DNA from: Aidingimonas halophila
GTDB taxonomy: Bacteria; Pseudomonadota; Gammaproteobacteria; Pseudomonadales; Halomonadaceae
NCBI RefSeq assembly: GCF_900106955.1
Contig: NZ_FNNI01000007.1
Coordinates: forward strand, 248,001 to 312,000
Direction: 5' to 3'
DNA: 64,000 nt
How positions within the stretch are numbered: position 1 is the stretch's first letter; each line of letters starts with the position of its first letter. The translations under genes and the position numbers were made by a program. The notes below the pieces were generated by a model. The model was not told the origin of the DNA, ran no database searches, and worked only from the letters and a program-made list of their open reading frames with translations. Positions 45,380 to 54,640 of this stretch are shown here, in pieces.

Positions 45380-45409
45380 TTGACAGATGTTTCCAGTTCC
45401 CCGTAGCAT
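45380..45409 (+). promoter_or_regulatory. Candidate sigma-70 promoter of the crotonase operon
   Basis: TTGACA (45380-45385), an 18-base spacer and TAGCAT (45404-45409), about 90 bases before the first gene. TTGAAAC half-sites lie on either side (45337-45343 and 45414-45420), possible operator pieces for the divergent RpiR protein. Confidence 0.4.
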
Positions 45410-45498
45410 GATTTTGAAACGAATGTGTCATGTTGTTTTATATTTTGATACTAACGTTTTGTCTTCGTCACACTGGCTTCGCATGCCAAGGAGCATTA

Positions 45499-46293
45499 AT
45501 GACCAGCCCGTCTTATGAAACGCTGATCGTCAAGCATCGTGGGCCGATTGCCGAGATCCGTTTCAACCGCCCGCATCGACTCAATGCCGTGATCGAAACG
45601 TTATATCGGGAGGTGCTGGATGCCCTCGATCAAGCGGAAGCTGATCCTGCGATTCGAGTTGTGATACTGACAGGAGAAGGACGTGCGTTCTGTGTCGGGG
45701 CCGATATGAAAGCGCATGGCTCGGCCCAGCGTTCGCTGTATGAGCGCCGCCGATACCTGCAACTCGGTAATGACGTCTGTGAACGAATCCTTTGCTTGAA
45801 GCTGCCCGCCATAGCCGCGGTCAACGGCTATGCACTGGGAGCCGGTGCAGAAATGGCCGTCGCGTGTGATTTCATCGTCATGGATGACGAAGCGCAACTC
45901 GGTTTTCCGGAAACCGGAATCGGTACTTGTGTGGGAGGCGGTGTGTCCAAGCTGCTGCCTCGACTTGTCGGTCTGAGCAAGGCCCGTGAACTATTATATA
46001 CCGGTCGTCGTATTGATGGGAAAGAGGCCACACGGATCGGCCTGGCCGTAGCGAGTTCGCCTGCCGATACCTTGGCCGAAGAGGTCGATCGACTGGCGGA
46101 AAGTCTGGCCTGCCAGGCGCCGGTATCGATGGCGATGCTCAAGAGGTTGGTGAACCAGGGAAGCCATACCGATCTCGAGTCCCAACTCCAGCAGGAACTG
46201 GATGCGGTTTTTACCTGCTCGACCACTGCGGATTGGCAGGAAGGCGTGGATGCCTTTGCCGAGAAACGGTCGCCCGTGTTTCGGGGGTGTTGA
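45499..46293 (+). CDS. Enoyl-CoA hydratase/isomerase (crotonase) family protein 1
   Basis: A 264-residue crotonase. The oxyanion-hole segments AFCVGADMKAHG and AAVNGYALGAGAEMAVACD are present, as is the FPETGIGTCVGGGVSKLLPRLVG segment; Glu of GAGAEM and of FPETG are placed near the hydratase positions. ATG 45499 has AAGGAG 5 bases upstream; a longer frame from 45430 is promoter sequence. First gene of a three-gene operon, 3 bases before the ligase. Its acyl-CoA substrate is unknown. Confidence 0.9.
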   Translation: MTSPSYETLIVKHRGPIAEIRFNRPHRLNAVIETLYREVLDALDQAEADPAIRVVILTGEGRAFCVGADMKAHGSAQRSLYERRRYLQLGNDVCERILCLKLPAIAAVNGYALGAGAEMAVACDFIVMDDEAQLGFPETGIGTCVGGGVSKLLPRLVGLSKARELLYTGRRIDGKEATRIGLAVASSPADTLAEEVDRLAESLACQAPVSMAMLKRLVNQGSHTDLESQLQQELDAVFTCSTTADWQEGVDAFAEKRSPVFRGC

Positions 46294-46296
46294 ACC

Positions 46297-48492
46297 ATGA
46301 ATCCAATGGAACATCCCCCCATCGTCGATCGCAGTCCGTTGCACGACTTTCTGGCGCCGAATGCCATTGCAGTGATCGGGGCCTCGCCAGACCCGACCAA
46401 GCGTGGGTACAAGGCGATGCTCGGGTTGGTGAAAGACGGTTTTGCTGGTGAGATCTACCCGATTAATCCCAAGCTGGAACATGTGCTGGGTGTGCGTGCC
46501 TACCCGGACCTGGCCAGCCTTCCCGGACCGATCGACCTGGCCCTGATCTGCACGCCGGCATCCACCGTTCCCACGTTGTTGCGGGATTGTGGAGAAGCTG
46601 GCGCCAAGGGAGCCGTGATTCTGGCCAGCGGCTTCGGGGAAACCGGCCCAGAGGGGGCTGTGCTGGAGCATGAGGTACTGGCTGCGGCCCGGGAAGCCGG
46701 CGTGAGACTCATTGGTCCCAATACCTCCGGCATTTTCAATCTCCATCACAAGGTCAATCTCCTGGCGCTGGAGAACGTCAGGCCCGGCGATATCGGCATT
46801 GTGTCACAATCCGGCAACATGCTGCTGTCACTGGCGCTGGAAGCTCAGCATAACGGTCAGGTTGGTTTCAGCACTTATGTGGGCCCCGGCAATCAGACTG
46901 ACATTGGTTTCGATGACTACCTTCGTTACCTGGGGGAAGACGAGAAGACTCGGGTCGCGACCCTATATGTGGAAGGTTTCCGTGACGGACGGCGCTTCCT
47001 GGACGTTGCCAGGGCGGTGTCGGCAGTCAAACCGGTGGTGGTTTACAAGGCAGGCAGTACCGACCTGGGGCAGAAAGCGGCGAGTTCACATACGGGCGCC
47101 CTGGCTGGAAGTTACGCCATGACTGTCGATCTGCTTCGCCAGTCCGGTGTGAGTGTCGTGCAATATTCCGACGAGATCCTGCCCGTGGCGGAAGGGCTGG
47201 GGCTATTGCAGCAGGCGCGGGGCAAACGTGTGGCGATCCTTGCCGATGGTGGCGGGCAGGCGACGATTGCTTCCGATCGCCTGGCCGAAGCCGGCCTGGA
47301 ACTGGCGACGTTGCGCGATTCGACACGTCAGCAACTGGCCGAGGTGTTGTTGCCCCAGGCATCATTGGCCAATCCGGTGGATGTGGCCGGTTCCAGTGAT
47401 GCCAATCCGTCGATCCTGGCGGAGTGCATGGCGATCCTGGCCGATGATGACGATGTCGACAGTGTATTACTGATTGGCATGTTCGGTGGCTACCACCTGC
47501 GGTTTGCCGAGGAACTGCTAGGGAATGAAATGCGTGGCGCCGAGGCCATGATCGAACTCGATCGCCGCACCGACAAACCGCTGGTGATCTACAGTCTCTA
47601 TGCGCCGGTCAAACCGCCGGCATTGCGACGCCTCCATGAAGCCGGATTACCTGTCTATCACTCCATCGAGCATGCGGTTCGAGTCGTCGCCGCGCTGGGT
47701 GAGCGAGGGGCATACCTGCACGCCATGGCATCACCCGAGTGGGCGACGACGGTGACGCCGCATCCTGGGCACCAGGCGGTTCTTGCACGCGCTCATCGGG
47801 AAAGACGCGATCTGCTCGAACCTGAGGCCAAGGCGCTCCTGGGCGCTCACGGTCTACAGGTCCCCGAGGAGAAAGTGGTGCGCAGTATCGACGAACTGGG
47901 AGGGATCGCCGAGGCGTTCGGGGATCGTTCACTGGCGATGAAGGTGGTATCGAAGGACATCCTTCACAAATCCGATGCGGGTGGTGTCCAGCTTGACCTC
48001 AATGGCGAGTCGGCATTGCGCGAAGCATATACTCGAATACTCGATACCTGTCGGACGCATGTGCCGGCGGCCGATATCGAGGGCATTCTGGTCACGCCGA
48101 TGGCTCGCAAGGGGACCGAGGTGATCATCGGGATGATTCGCGATCCTGTCTTCGGTCCGGTACTGATGTTCGGGCTGGGGGGCATATTCGTCGAGGTACT
48201 GGAGGACGTGGCATTTCGAGCCATTCCGTTGACGCGGCAGGATGCCCGCTCGATGGTATCGCAGATCAAGGCCAAGAAAGTGTTCGAGGGGATTCGTGGT
48301 GCGGTGGCGATCGATCAGGAGGCGTTGGTCGATCTATTGATGAAGGTGTCATCGATAGTATCCGCTTATCCCGAGATCGAGTCGTTGGATCTCAATCCGG
48401 TCATCGCCTATGCGGATGGCTACGCGGTGGTGGATGCGCGCATTATCGTCGATAACAAGGCGTCAATTCAGCCGGAGGGAGACATTACATGA
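46297..48492 (+). CDS. ADP-forming acyl-CoA synthetase (acetate-CoA ligase family)
   Basis: A 731-residue fused alpha-beta NDP-forming acyl-CoA synthetase. Order: CoA-binding domain (about 15-115; AVIGASPDPTKRG), succinyl-CoA ligase-like domain (about 155-300) with phospho-His265 in ASSHTGALAGS, a second ligase domain, then the ATP-grasp domain (about 495-725) with His557 in KDILHKSDAGGVQL. It makes acyl-CoA from acid, CoA and ATP, or the reverse. Flanking crotonases suggest a branched, unsaturated or aromatic acid as the substrate. Its stop overlaps the next start. Confidence 0.9.
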   Translation: MNPMEHPPIVDRSPLHDFLAPNAIAVIGASPDPTKRGYKAMLGLVKDGFAGEIYPINPKLEHVLGVRAYPDLASLPGPIDLALICTPASTVPTLLRDCGEAGAKGAVILASGFGETGPEGAVLEHEVLAAAREAGVRLIGPNTSGIFNLHHKVNLLALENVRPGDIGIVSQSGNMLLSLALEAQHNGQVGFSTYVGPGNQTDIGFDDYLRYLGEDEKTRVATLYVEGFRDGRRFLDVARAVSAVKPVVVYKAGSTDLGQKAASSHTGALAGSYAMTVDLLRQSGVSVVQYSDEILPVAEGLGLLQQARGKRVAILADGGGQATIASDRLAEAGLELATLRDSTRQQLAEVLLPQASLANPVDVAGSSDANPSILAECMAILADDDDVDSVLLIGMFGGYHLRFAEELLGNEMRGAEAMIELDRRTDKPLVIYSLYAPVKPPALRRLHEAGLPVYHSIEHAVRVVAALGERGAYLHAMASPEWATTVTPHPGHQAVLARAHRERRDLLEPEAKALLGAHGLQVPEEKVVRSIDELGGIAEAFGDRSLAMKVVSKDILHKSDAGGVQLDLNGESALREAYTRILDTCRTHVPAADIEGILVTPMARKGTEVIIGMIRDPVFGPVLMFGLGGIFVEVLEDVAFRAIPLTRQDARSMVSQIKAKKVFEGIRGAVAIDQEALVDLLMKVSSIVSAYPEIESLDLNPVIAYADGYAVVDARIIVDNKASIQPEGDIT

Positions 48493-49286
48493 TGCAGCCT
48501 ACGTTACAGAATGCCCGTTTGTCGCTCGACTCTCGTGTCGCCACCTTGACCCTGGATCGTCATGATGTGCGCAATGCATTGACCGGCACACATCTCATCG
48601 ACGATATCGTGGCGACGTCTGTGTGGGCCAACGATTGTGAGGATGTCTCGGTGCTGGTGATTACCGGGGCCGGATCGAGTTTTTCGGCCGGTGGTAACAT
48701 CAAGGATATGGCGGAACGGCAGGGAGATTTCGCCGGTGATCCCGCCGAAGTGGCCGAACGTTATCGTCGTGGGATTCAGCGAATTCCGCTCGCCATGCAG
48801 GCATTGGAAGTGCCGGTGATAGCCGCGGTCAACGGCCCGGCGATCGGAGCGGGGTTCGACCTGGCCAATATGGCCGATATTCGCATCGCGTCCAGCCGCG
48901 CCAAGTTTGGCGAGACATTCCTCAATCTCGGGATCATCCCCGGGGATGGCGGTGCCTGGTATCTGCAACGACTGATTGGTTATCAACGTGCCTTTGAGTT
49001 GACCCTGAGCGGTCGTGTGATCGATGCCGAGGAAGCCCAGAGGCTGGGGATCGTGCTGGATGTCGTCGAGCCTGACTCGCTGATGACTCGTGTCGATGAA
49101 CTGGCCGGACGAATTGCTGATCAACCGCCCAAGGCGACACGATTGACCAAGCGCCTGATGACGATGGGGCAGCGCATGGAACTCAAGGAGTTCCTCGATC
49201 TGTGTGCGACGTTTCAGGGGATGTGCCACAACGAGCCGGAACATCTCAAGGCGGTGAACCGGATGTTGGAAACCATGAAGCGATAG
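48489..49286 (+). CDS. Enoyl-CoA hydratase/isomerase (crotonase) family protein 2
   Basis: A 265-residue crotonase with GAGSSFSAGGNIKDMAER and AAVNGPAIGAGFDLANMADIRIAS oxyanion segments. A Glu expected in the second segment is Asp (GAGFDL), while GETFLNLGIIPGDGGAWYLQRLIG retains a Glu. The sequence resembles PaaG/BadK-type isomerase-hydratases. The start overlaps the ligase stop (ATGATG), so it is coupled. It differs clearly from the first crotonase, so the two likely catalyse successive steps. Confidence 0.88.
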   Translation: MMQPTLQNARLSLDSRVATLTLDRHDVRNALTGTHLIDDIVATSVWANDCEDVSVLVITGAGSSFSAGGNIKDMAERQGDFAGDPAEVAERYRRGIQRIPLAMQALEVPVIAAVNGPAIGAGFDLANMADIRIASSRAKFGETFLNLGIIPGDGGAWYLQRLIGYQRAFELTLSGRVIDAEEAQRLGIVLDVVEPDSLMTRVDELAGRIADQPPKATRLTKRLMTMGQRMELKEFLDLCATFQGMCHNEPEHLKAVNRMLETMKR

Positions 49287-49358
49287 AGGTTTGACCCGAC
49301 CTGCCGGGACAGCGAAGATACCCGATGCATCTGCAGTGAGAACCGGTGGGCTGGGTCT

Positions 49359-50186
49359 ATGTCATGGGATGGCTGGCTGAATGCGCTGTTGCCGTATGAG
49401 TGGTCGTCATTGGCTATCGTTTTCTACGGTGGTCTGGCGGTACTTTACTGGCGTGGTGTCGCGGTGTGTCGCCGTCAGGGGGAGGCGCCTGAACGGTGGC
49501 GTTCCGGTGTCTTCTGGACGGGGTTGGTGCTGGGGTATGTCGTCATGCATACCCAGTTCGATTATTACGCACAGTTCATGTTCTTCGTGCACCGCATTCA
49601 GCACCTCGTACTGCATCATGTGGCTGCGTTCCTGATCGTGCTGGCGAATCCGTGGTCAATTCTCGCAGCAGGCTTCCCGTCAGGTCGTATCAAGCAGCAA
49701 TTGGCGAAATGGTTGGCATCATCACCCGTACAATGCCTTTATCGCGTGTTGCAATATCCTCCCGTGGCAGGCGTGCTGTTCGTCGGGCTGGTGTATTTCT
49801 GGCTGATTCCCGATATTCACTTCCGTGCCATGCTAAGCCATCAACTATATCTGGTGATGAACTGGAGCATGCTGCTCGATGGTTTGTTGTTCTGGTGGTT
49901 GATCCTGGACCCGCGTTCTCACACCTTGCGCGTTGCCTGGCGTATGGTGTTGCTGTGGTTCGTGACCGTGTTACAGCTGGCACTGGGTGCCTATATTGCG
50001 TTGAGCCGCACTGAACTCTTTGATGTTTATGCCGTATGTGGTCGGGCCTGGCCTATCGATCCCCAGCAGGATCAAGTCCTTGGCGGCATTCTGACCTGGG
50101 TGCCGCCCGGGATGATGTCAGCGCTGGCCATGCTGCTGCTGATCAAGCGCGTACTCCGGCAGCCAGCCCCAGCGGCTGCGGGGTAA
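49359..50186 (+). CDS. caa3-type cytochrome c oxidase assembly factor (CtaG family)
   Basis: A 275-residue membrane protein with seven hydrophobic helices. The caa3_CtaG family segments FDYYAQFMFFVHRIQHLVLHHVAAFLIVLANPW (His-rich, possibly metal-binding) and LSHQLYLVMNWSMLLDGLLFWWLILDP are conserved. Family members help assemble the caa3 oxidase or handle copper in Bacillus and actinobacteria. No cytochrome oxidase subunit is nearby, so its client is unknown. The C-terminal end contains a weak hairpin (50167-50183) before the convergent fadE. Confidence 0.87.
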   Translation: MSWDGWLNALLPYEWSSLAIVFYGGLAVLYWRGVAVCRRQGEAPERWRSGVFWTGLVLGYVVMHTQFDYYAQFMFFVHRIQHLVLHHVAAFLIVLANPWSILAAGFPSGRIKQQLAKWLASSPVQCLYRVLQYPPVAGVLFVGLVYFWLIPDIHFRAMLSHQLYLVMNWSMLLDGLLFWWLILDPRSHTLRVAWRMVLLWFVTVLQLALGAYIALSRTELFDVYAVCGRAWPIDPQQDQVLGGILTWVPPGMMSALAMLLLIKRVLRQPAPAAAG

Positions 50187-50210
50187 GACGCATCGAATTG
50201 CCGTGACCGG

Positions 50211-52661
50211 TCAGGCAATATCGTGTTGGACTACCTTGTCCCGATGCAGCGCAAAGGCATCGAAGGCAAAGTCGTCGACGGTCAGCATCTCCAGCACTCG
50301 AGCCTCGAAGTTCCGCATGAAGATAGCGTCTTCTTCATTGATGAGACCGGCTTCATATGCCGCTTCCAGTCGCTGTTCGGGATGAAGCGCATCAGCGCCT
50401 ATCTCACCTTTGCCATGCGCCTTGTCGATACGACGGTAAAGCGGTTCAGCGCGTGGGTAGTCTTCCAGCAGCGCATTATAGCGTGCCAGCGGATTGTCGC
50501 GTTGATCGCTGCCTTGATGGTCCCAGGTGTTGTCGAGCAGTTTTTCACGCAGCATGGTCGGGCGCGATATTGCCTGAGCGATCTCCCGTGTTAGGTCGTC
50601 CGTGGGTTGGTGCCAGCGTCTACCCAACGGCATGATGACCCGTGCCAGCATGCGAGCCAGTGCTCGGTTGGGGAAATTGTCGAATAGCTCGGCGAAAGCC
50701 TGTTCCGCGCGGTAGAGGAGGAAACGGCAACTGTAGTGAAGCAGGGCGGCTTCGCCCTCGACATTGTCACTTTCATGCCACTGTTTCAGCACCATGGACG
50801 TCAGATAGAGGTTGGACAGAACATCCCCCAGCCTGGCTGATAGCATCTCCCGGGACTTTAGCCGGGAGCCGAGGGTGGCCATGGCCGCATCGGCACACAA
50901 CCCGAACCCGGCCGAGAGACGCGCGACGTCTCGTGCATAGGGGGCGGCCACTTCATCAAACGGTGTCGCCGCTTTCCCGATTCCCAGCCCTTGCGTCAGA
51001 GCCCGGGCGGCATTGCCGAAGATCAGGCCCGCATGGGCGAAGAACGCCTTATCGAAGGCCTGGACGTCGTTGGCGTCCTTGGCGGCCAGTTCATCGAGCA
51101 CATAGGGGTGGCAACGGATTGCCCCTTGGCCGAAGATCATCAGGTTGCGGGTCATGATATTGGCACCTTCCACGGTGATCGCCACCGGGTTGGCGCTATA
51201 ACCGATACCTAGATAGTTGCGGGGCCCCAGCGTGACGGCCTTGCCGCCATGAACATCCATGGCATCTGCCAGGATCCGACGCTGAAATTCGGTCAGCTGG
51301 CTCTTGAGAATGGCCGAGGGAACGGCCGGTCGTTCGCCATGATCGATCATGTTCGCGGTTTGCAGGACGGTACTTTGAGCGATATACGTCAATGCCGTCA
51401 TGCGCGCCAGCGGTTCCTGAACGCCTTCCATCTCGGCAACCGGAAGATTGAATTGACGGCGCAAGCGAGCAAAGCCTCCCGTCCATCCCAGTGCATATCG
51501 CGCCGTTCCGGTCGCGCCCGAGGGCAGCGTGATGCAGCGTCCGACCGATAGGCACTCGACCAGCATTCGCCAGCCCTGCCCGGCCATTTCCGGTCCGCCG
51601 ATGATCGTGTCGATCGGGACGAAGACATCCGTGCCCTTGATCGGCCCGTTCATGAAAGGACTACCGATGGGGTGGTGACGACGTCCGATCTCGATGCCGG
51701 GCGTTTGGCGCGGTATCAGTGCGCAGGTGATCCCCAGGTCCTCGGTATCGCTCAGTAGACCGTCCGGATCGAACATGCGAAAGGCAAGACCGATAACAGT
51801 GGCGATGGGGGCCAGCGTGATCCAGCGTTTCTCGAAATTCAGCCGCAAGCCCAGAACCTCCCGGCCGTCGACGACCTGTTTGCAGACCACGCCGGTATCG
51901 GGGAGGGCGGTGGCATCGCTACCGGCACGGGGGCCGGTAAGGCCGAAGCAGGGAATTTCACGACCATCGGCCAGGCGAGGCAGGTAATAGTCTTTCTGTT
52001 GTTGGGTACCGTACTTGAGCAACAGTTCGCCTGGTCCCAATGAATTTGGCACGCCGACCGTGACCATCAGTGTCTCGTTGACGGCCAGCTTCTGTAAGAC
52101 CAGAGACTGGGCCTTGGCCGAAAACCCCAGACCGCCATATTCCTTGGGGATGATCATGCCGAAGAAGCCTTCGCGTTTGAGGTAGTCCCAGAGTTCGGGC
52201 GGCAAATCGGCGCGCTCGCGAGCGATTTCCCAGGCATTGCACATGCCGGCGGCGATATTGCACTGGTGGTCGATGAATGCTTGCTCTACTTCGTTCACGC
52301 CATCGAAGCGCTGGGCCATTAACCGGGACCAGTCCGGACGTCCCGTGAAGAGTTCCCCGTCCCAGCCGACGCTGCCGGCATCCAGTGCGGTGCGCTCGGT
52401 ATCGGAGATCTTGGGGGCGATGTGCTGGAACAGGCTGAACAGCCGAGGAGTCAGCCACCGACGGCGAAAGGCCGGTAGCCCGCAGGCTGCCAGTGCACCG
52501 GCGCCAATCAGTAGCACAGTGCCCAGTAACGGTGCTCCGATGAGCCAACCAACGAGACCGGCGACACCTGTAACGATCGTGGCGGCCAGGGCACCGGTTT
52601 CACGACGCATGATCACTAGCAACGCAGCGACTGTCAGTAGGACGAGAACGAGTTGGGCCAT
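50211..52661 (-). CDS. fadE: Acyl-CoA dehydrogenase FadE (E. coli type)
   Basis: An 816-residue enzyme, equal in length to E. coli FadE (814). Two hydrophobic segments near the N-terminus (about 1-55) place it at the membrane; the acyl-CoA dehydrogenase core follows (about 80-560; FGMIIPKEYGGLGFSAKAQS and PCFGLTGPRAGSDATALPD) with a long helical C-terminal domain. It carries out the first step of fatty acid oxidation. A PsrA-like site lies 53-66 bases upstream. It is convergent with ctaG and is probably monocistronic. Confidence 0.94.
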   Translation of the reverse strand: MAQLVLVLLTVAALLVIMRRETGALAATIVTGVAGLVGWLIGAPLLGTVLLIGAGALAACGLPAFRRRWLTPRLFSLFQHIAPKISDTERTALDAGSVGWDGELFTGRPDWSRLMAQRFDGVNEVEQAFIDHQCNIAAGMCNAWEIARERADLPPELWDYLKREGFFGMIIPKEYGGLGFSAKAQSLVLQKLAVNETLMVTVGVPNSLGPGELLLKYGTQQQKDYYLPRLADGREIPCFGLTGPRAGSDATALPDTGVVCKQVVDGREVLGLRLNFEKRWITLAPIATVIGLAFRMFDPDGLLSDTEDLGITCALIPRQTPGIEIGRRHHPIGSPFMNGPIKGTDVFVPIDTIIGGPEMAGQGWRMLVECLSVGRCITLPSGATGTARYALGWTGGFARLRRQFNLPVAEMEGVQEPLARMTALTYIAQSTVLQTANMIDHGERPAVPSAILKSQLTEFQRRILADAMDVHGGKAVTLGPRNYLGIGYSANPVAITVEGANIMTRNLMIFGQGAIRCHPYVLDELAAKDANDVQAFDKAFFAHAGLIFGNAARALTQGLGIGKAATPFDEVAAPYARDVARLSAGFGLCADAAMATLGSRLKSREMLSARLGDVLSNLYLTSMVLKQWHESDNVEGEAALLHYSCRFLLYRAEQAFAELFDNFPNRALARMLARVIMPLGRRWHQPTDDLTREIAQAISRPTMLREKLLDNTWDHQGSDQRDNPLARYNALLEDYPRAEPLYRRIDKAHGKGEIGADALHPEQRLEAAYEAGLINEEDAIFMRNFEARVLEMLTVDDFAFDAFALHRDKVVQHDIA

Positions 52662-52713
52662 GGGGGAACCTCCGTTCCTGACAGAAAAGGAACGAGCCGA
52701 TCGATGATAGAAT

Positions 52714-52727
52714 CTAACGGCCGTTTG
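52714..52727 (-). promoter_or_regulatory. PsrA-like site upstream of fadE
   Basis: On the minus strand CAAAC-N4-GTTAG, one base off the CAAAC-N4-GTTTG form seen at 20219. It lies 53-66 bases before the fadE start codon. Confidence 0.45.
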
Positions 52728-52770
52728 AATTTATAGATTAGTGTATTTGCCGGCCCTTGACTAGAGATAT

Positions 52771-52833
52771 AAAAAAGCCCCGCGGTATGAAGTAAGCCCC
52801 GATAGTTGGACGGGGGGCTTCAGGTAGCGGGGC
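52771..52833 (-). terminator. Nested-hairpin terminator after betA
   Basis: On the minus strand an outer stem GCCCCGC (52827-52833) with GCGGGGC (52777-52783) encloses an inner hairpin AAGCCCC/GGGGCTT (52814-52820 with 52794-52800). Six Ts follow (52771-52776 as As on plus). A strong intrinsic terminator 23 bases after the betA stop. Confidence 0.85.
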
Positions 52834-52855
52834 AGGGGAGGGGGCGCGGAAGGAA

Positions 52856-54547
52856 TCAGGGGCGTACCGGTGTGTTCTGGGCCGGTGCCCCATCGGCCAC
52901 ATAGTACGGCGCGTCGGAAGGGGGTAGCGGATCGCGGCCACGAATCTTGTCGGCTATCTTTTCCGCCAGCATGATCGTCGGGGCATTGAGGTTGCCGGTG
53001 GGAATGACCGGAAACAGGGAGGCATCCACGACGCGCAGGCCCTCCAGGCCATGAACGCGACCGGTACCGTCGACGACTGACGACTCGTCATTGCCCATCC
53101 GACACGTTCCGCAGGGATGATAGGCGGTCTCTGCATTGGCGCGCACGAAAGCATCGAGTTCAGCATCTGACTGAACATCGGGCCCCGGCGAAATCTCACG
53201 GCCTCGATAAGGATCCATTGCCGGTTGGGCGATGATTTCGCGCGTCTTACGGATGGCGGCGCGGAATTCTTCCCAATCACGTTCAGTCGACATATAGTTG
53301 AACAGGATGCTTGGCGCTGCCTTCGGATCGCGTGACGTCAGTCGAACACGACCGCGGCTTTCAGAGCGCATCGAACCGACATGAGCCTGGAAGCCATGAG
53401 CCTGCACGGCACTCTTGCCGTTGTAGCTGATTGCGATCGGCAGGAAATGGTATTGCAGGTTGGGCCATGCTTCCGTGTCGTCCGTACGGATGAAACCGGC
53501 GGCTTCGAACTGGTTGCTGGCACCGATACCGGTGCCCTTGAAGAGCCACTCGGCTCCGATCTTCGGTTGGTTGTACCATTTCAGGGCCGGGTAAAGAGAG
53601 ATGGGTTGCGTGCACTCATATTGAATGTACATCTCCAGATGATCCTGCAGGTTCTCACCCACCCCCTTGCTGTCGTGTACCACCGGGATATCGAACTCGG
53701 CGAGGTGCTCTGGATCGCCGACGCCTGAGCGCATCAGGATCTGAGGCGAAGCGATCGCGCCGGCGCTGAGCAGGACTTCCCGACGCACGTAGGCATCGGT
53801 CACTTCGCCCTTGTGATGGAAACGTATGCCAACGGCGCGCTTGCCTTCAAACAGGATCCGGTCGGTCGTGGCTCGCGTCAGGATCGTCAGGTTGTGACGC
53901 TGTTTGGCCTGATCGAGATAACCGCGTGCTGTTGATGCTCGACGTCCTCCAGGCGTAACGAAACGGTCCATCGGTCCGAATCCTTCCTGTTGATAGCCGT
54001 TGACGTCTTCGGTGCGCGGATAGCCGGCTTCGACACCGGCCTCGATGAAGGCATGATATAGCGGATTGTTGCCGGGTTTGGGAGTGGCTACGCTGACTGG
54101 GCCGTCGCCACCGTGATAGTCGTTCGGACCGATATCGCGAGTTTCTGCCTTCTTGAAATAGGGAAGGCAGTCGGCATAGGTCCAATCGTCCAGACCCGGC
54201 TGCGTAGCCCAATTGTCGTAGTCCAGGGCATTGCCGCGGATATAGCACATGCCGTTGATCAATGACGATCCACCCAGCCCCTTGCCGCGACCGCACTCCA
54301 TGCGGCGATTATCCATATACGGCTCGGGATCGGTTTCGAACGCCCAGTTGTAGCGTTTGCCTTGCAGCGGATAGGCCAGTGCTGCCGGCATCTGGGTACG
54401 GAAGTCGAACCGATAATCCGGACCACCCGCTTCCAGTAGCAGTACCTTGACGTCCTTATCCTCGGTCAAGCGTGTCGCTAATACGTTGCCGGCTGAGCCG
54501 GCGCCGATGATGATGTAGTCGAATTCACGAGCCTGCGGCATCGACAA
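52856..54547 (-). CDS. betA: Choline dehydrogenase BetA
   Basis: A 563-residue GMC-family FAD oxidoreductase. The dinucleotide motif [17 protein letters not shown] is near residue 11; GMC signature [21 protein letters not shown] follows near 83 and the second, [13 protein letters not shown], near 263. The active-site His is in [11 protein letters not shown] near 476. It oxidises choline to betaine aldehyde, attached to the membrane chain. Lengths agree with E. coli BetA (556). Third gene after betI and betB, 93 bases apart from betB. Confidence 0.95.
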   Translation of the reverse strand: MSMPQAREFDYIIIGAGSAGNVLATRLTEDKDVKVLLLEAGGPDYRFDFRTQMPAALAYPLQGKRYNWAFETDPEPYMDNRRMECGRGKGLGGSSLINGMCYIRGNALDYDNWATQPGLDDWTYADCLPYFKKAETRDIGPNDYHGGDGPVSVATPKPGNNPLYHAFIEAGVEAGYPRTEDVNGYQQEGFGPMDRFVTPGGRRASTARGYLDQAKQRHNLTILTRATTDRILFEGKRAVGIRFHHKGEVTDAYVRREVLLSAGAIASPQILMRSGVGDPEHLAEFDIPVVHDSKGVGENLQDHLEMYIQYECTQPISLYPALKWYNQPKIGAEWLFKGTGIGASNQFEAAGFIRTDDTEAWPNLQYHFLPIAISYNGKSAVQAHGFQAHVGSMRSESRGRVRLTSRDPKAAPSILFNYMSTERDWEEFRAAIRKTREIIAQPAMDPYRGREISPGPDVQSDAELDAFVRANAETAYHPCGTCRMGNDESSVVDGTGRVHGLEGLRVVDASLFPVIPTGNLNAPTIMLAEKIADKIRGRDPLPPSDAPYYVADGAPAQNTPVRP

Positions 54548-54640
54548 GCCCTCCTGTCAGTCGATAAAGGGGGTCTGGTCGGCACGGGACAGCCCGCGCC
54601 GGCTCAAGGATGAATAACGTTTCGAGTAAGGAGCGAGGTT

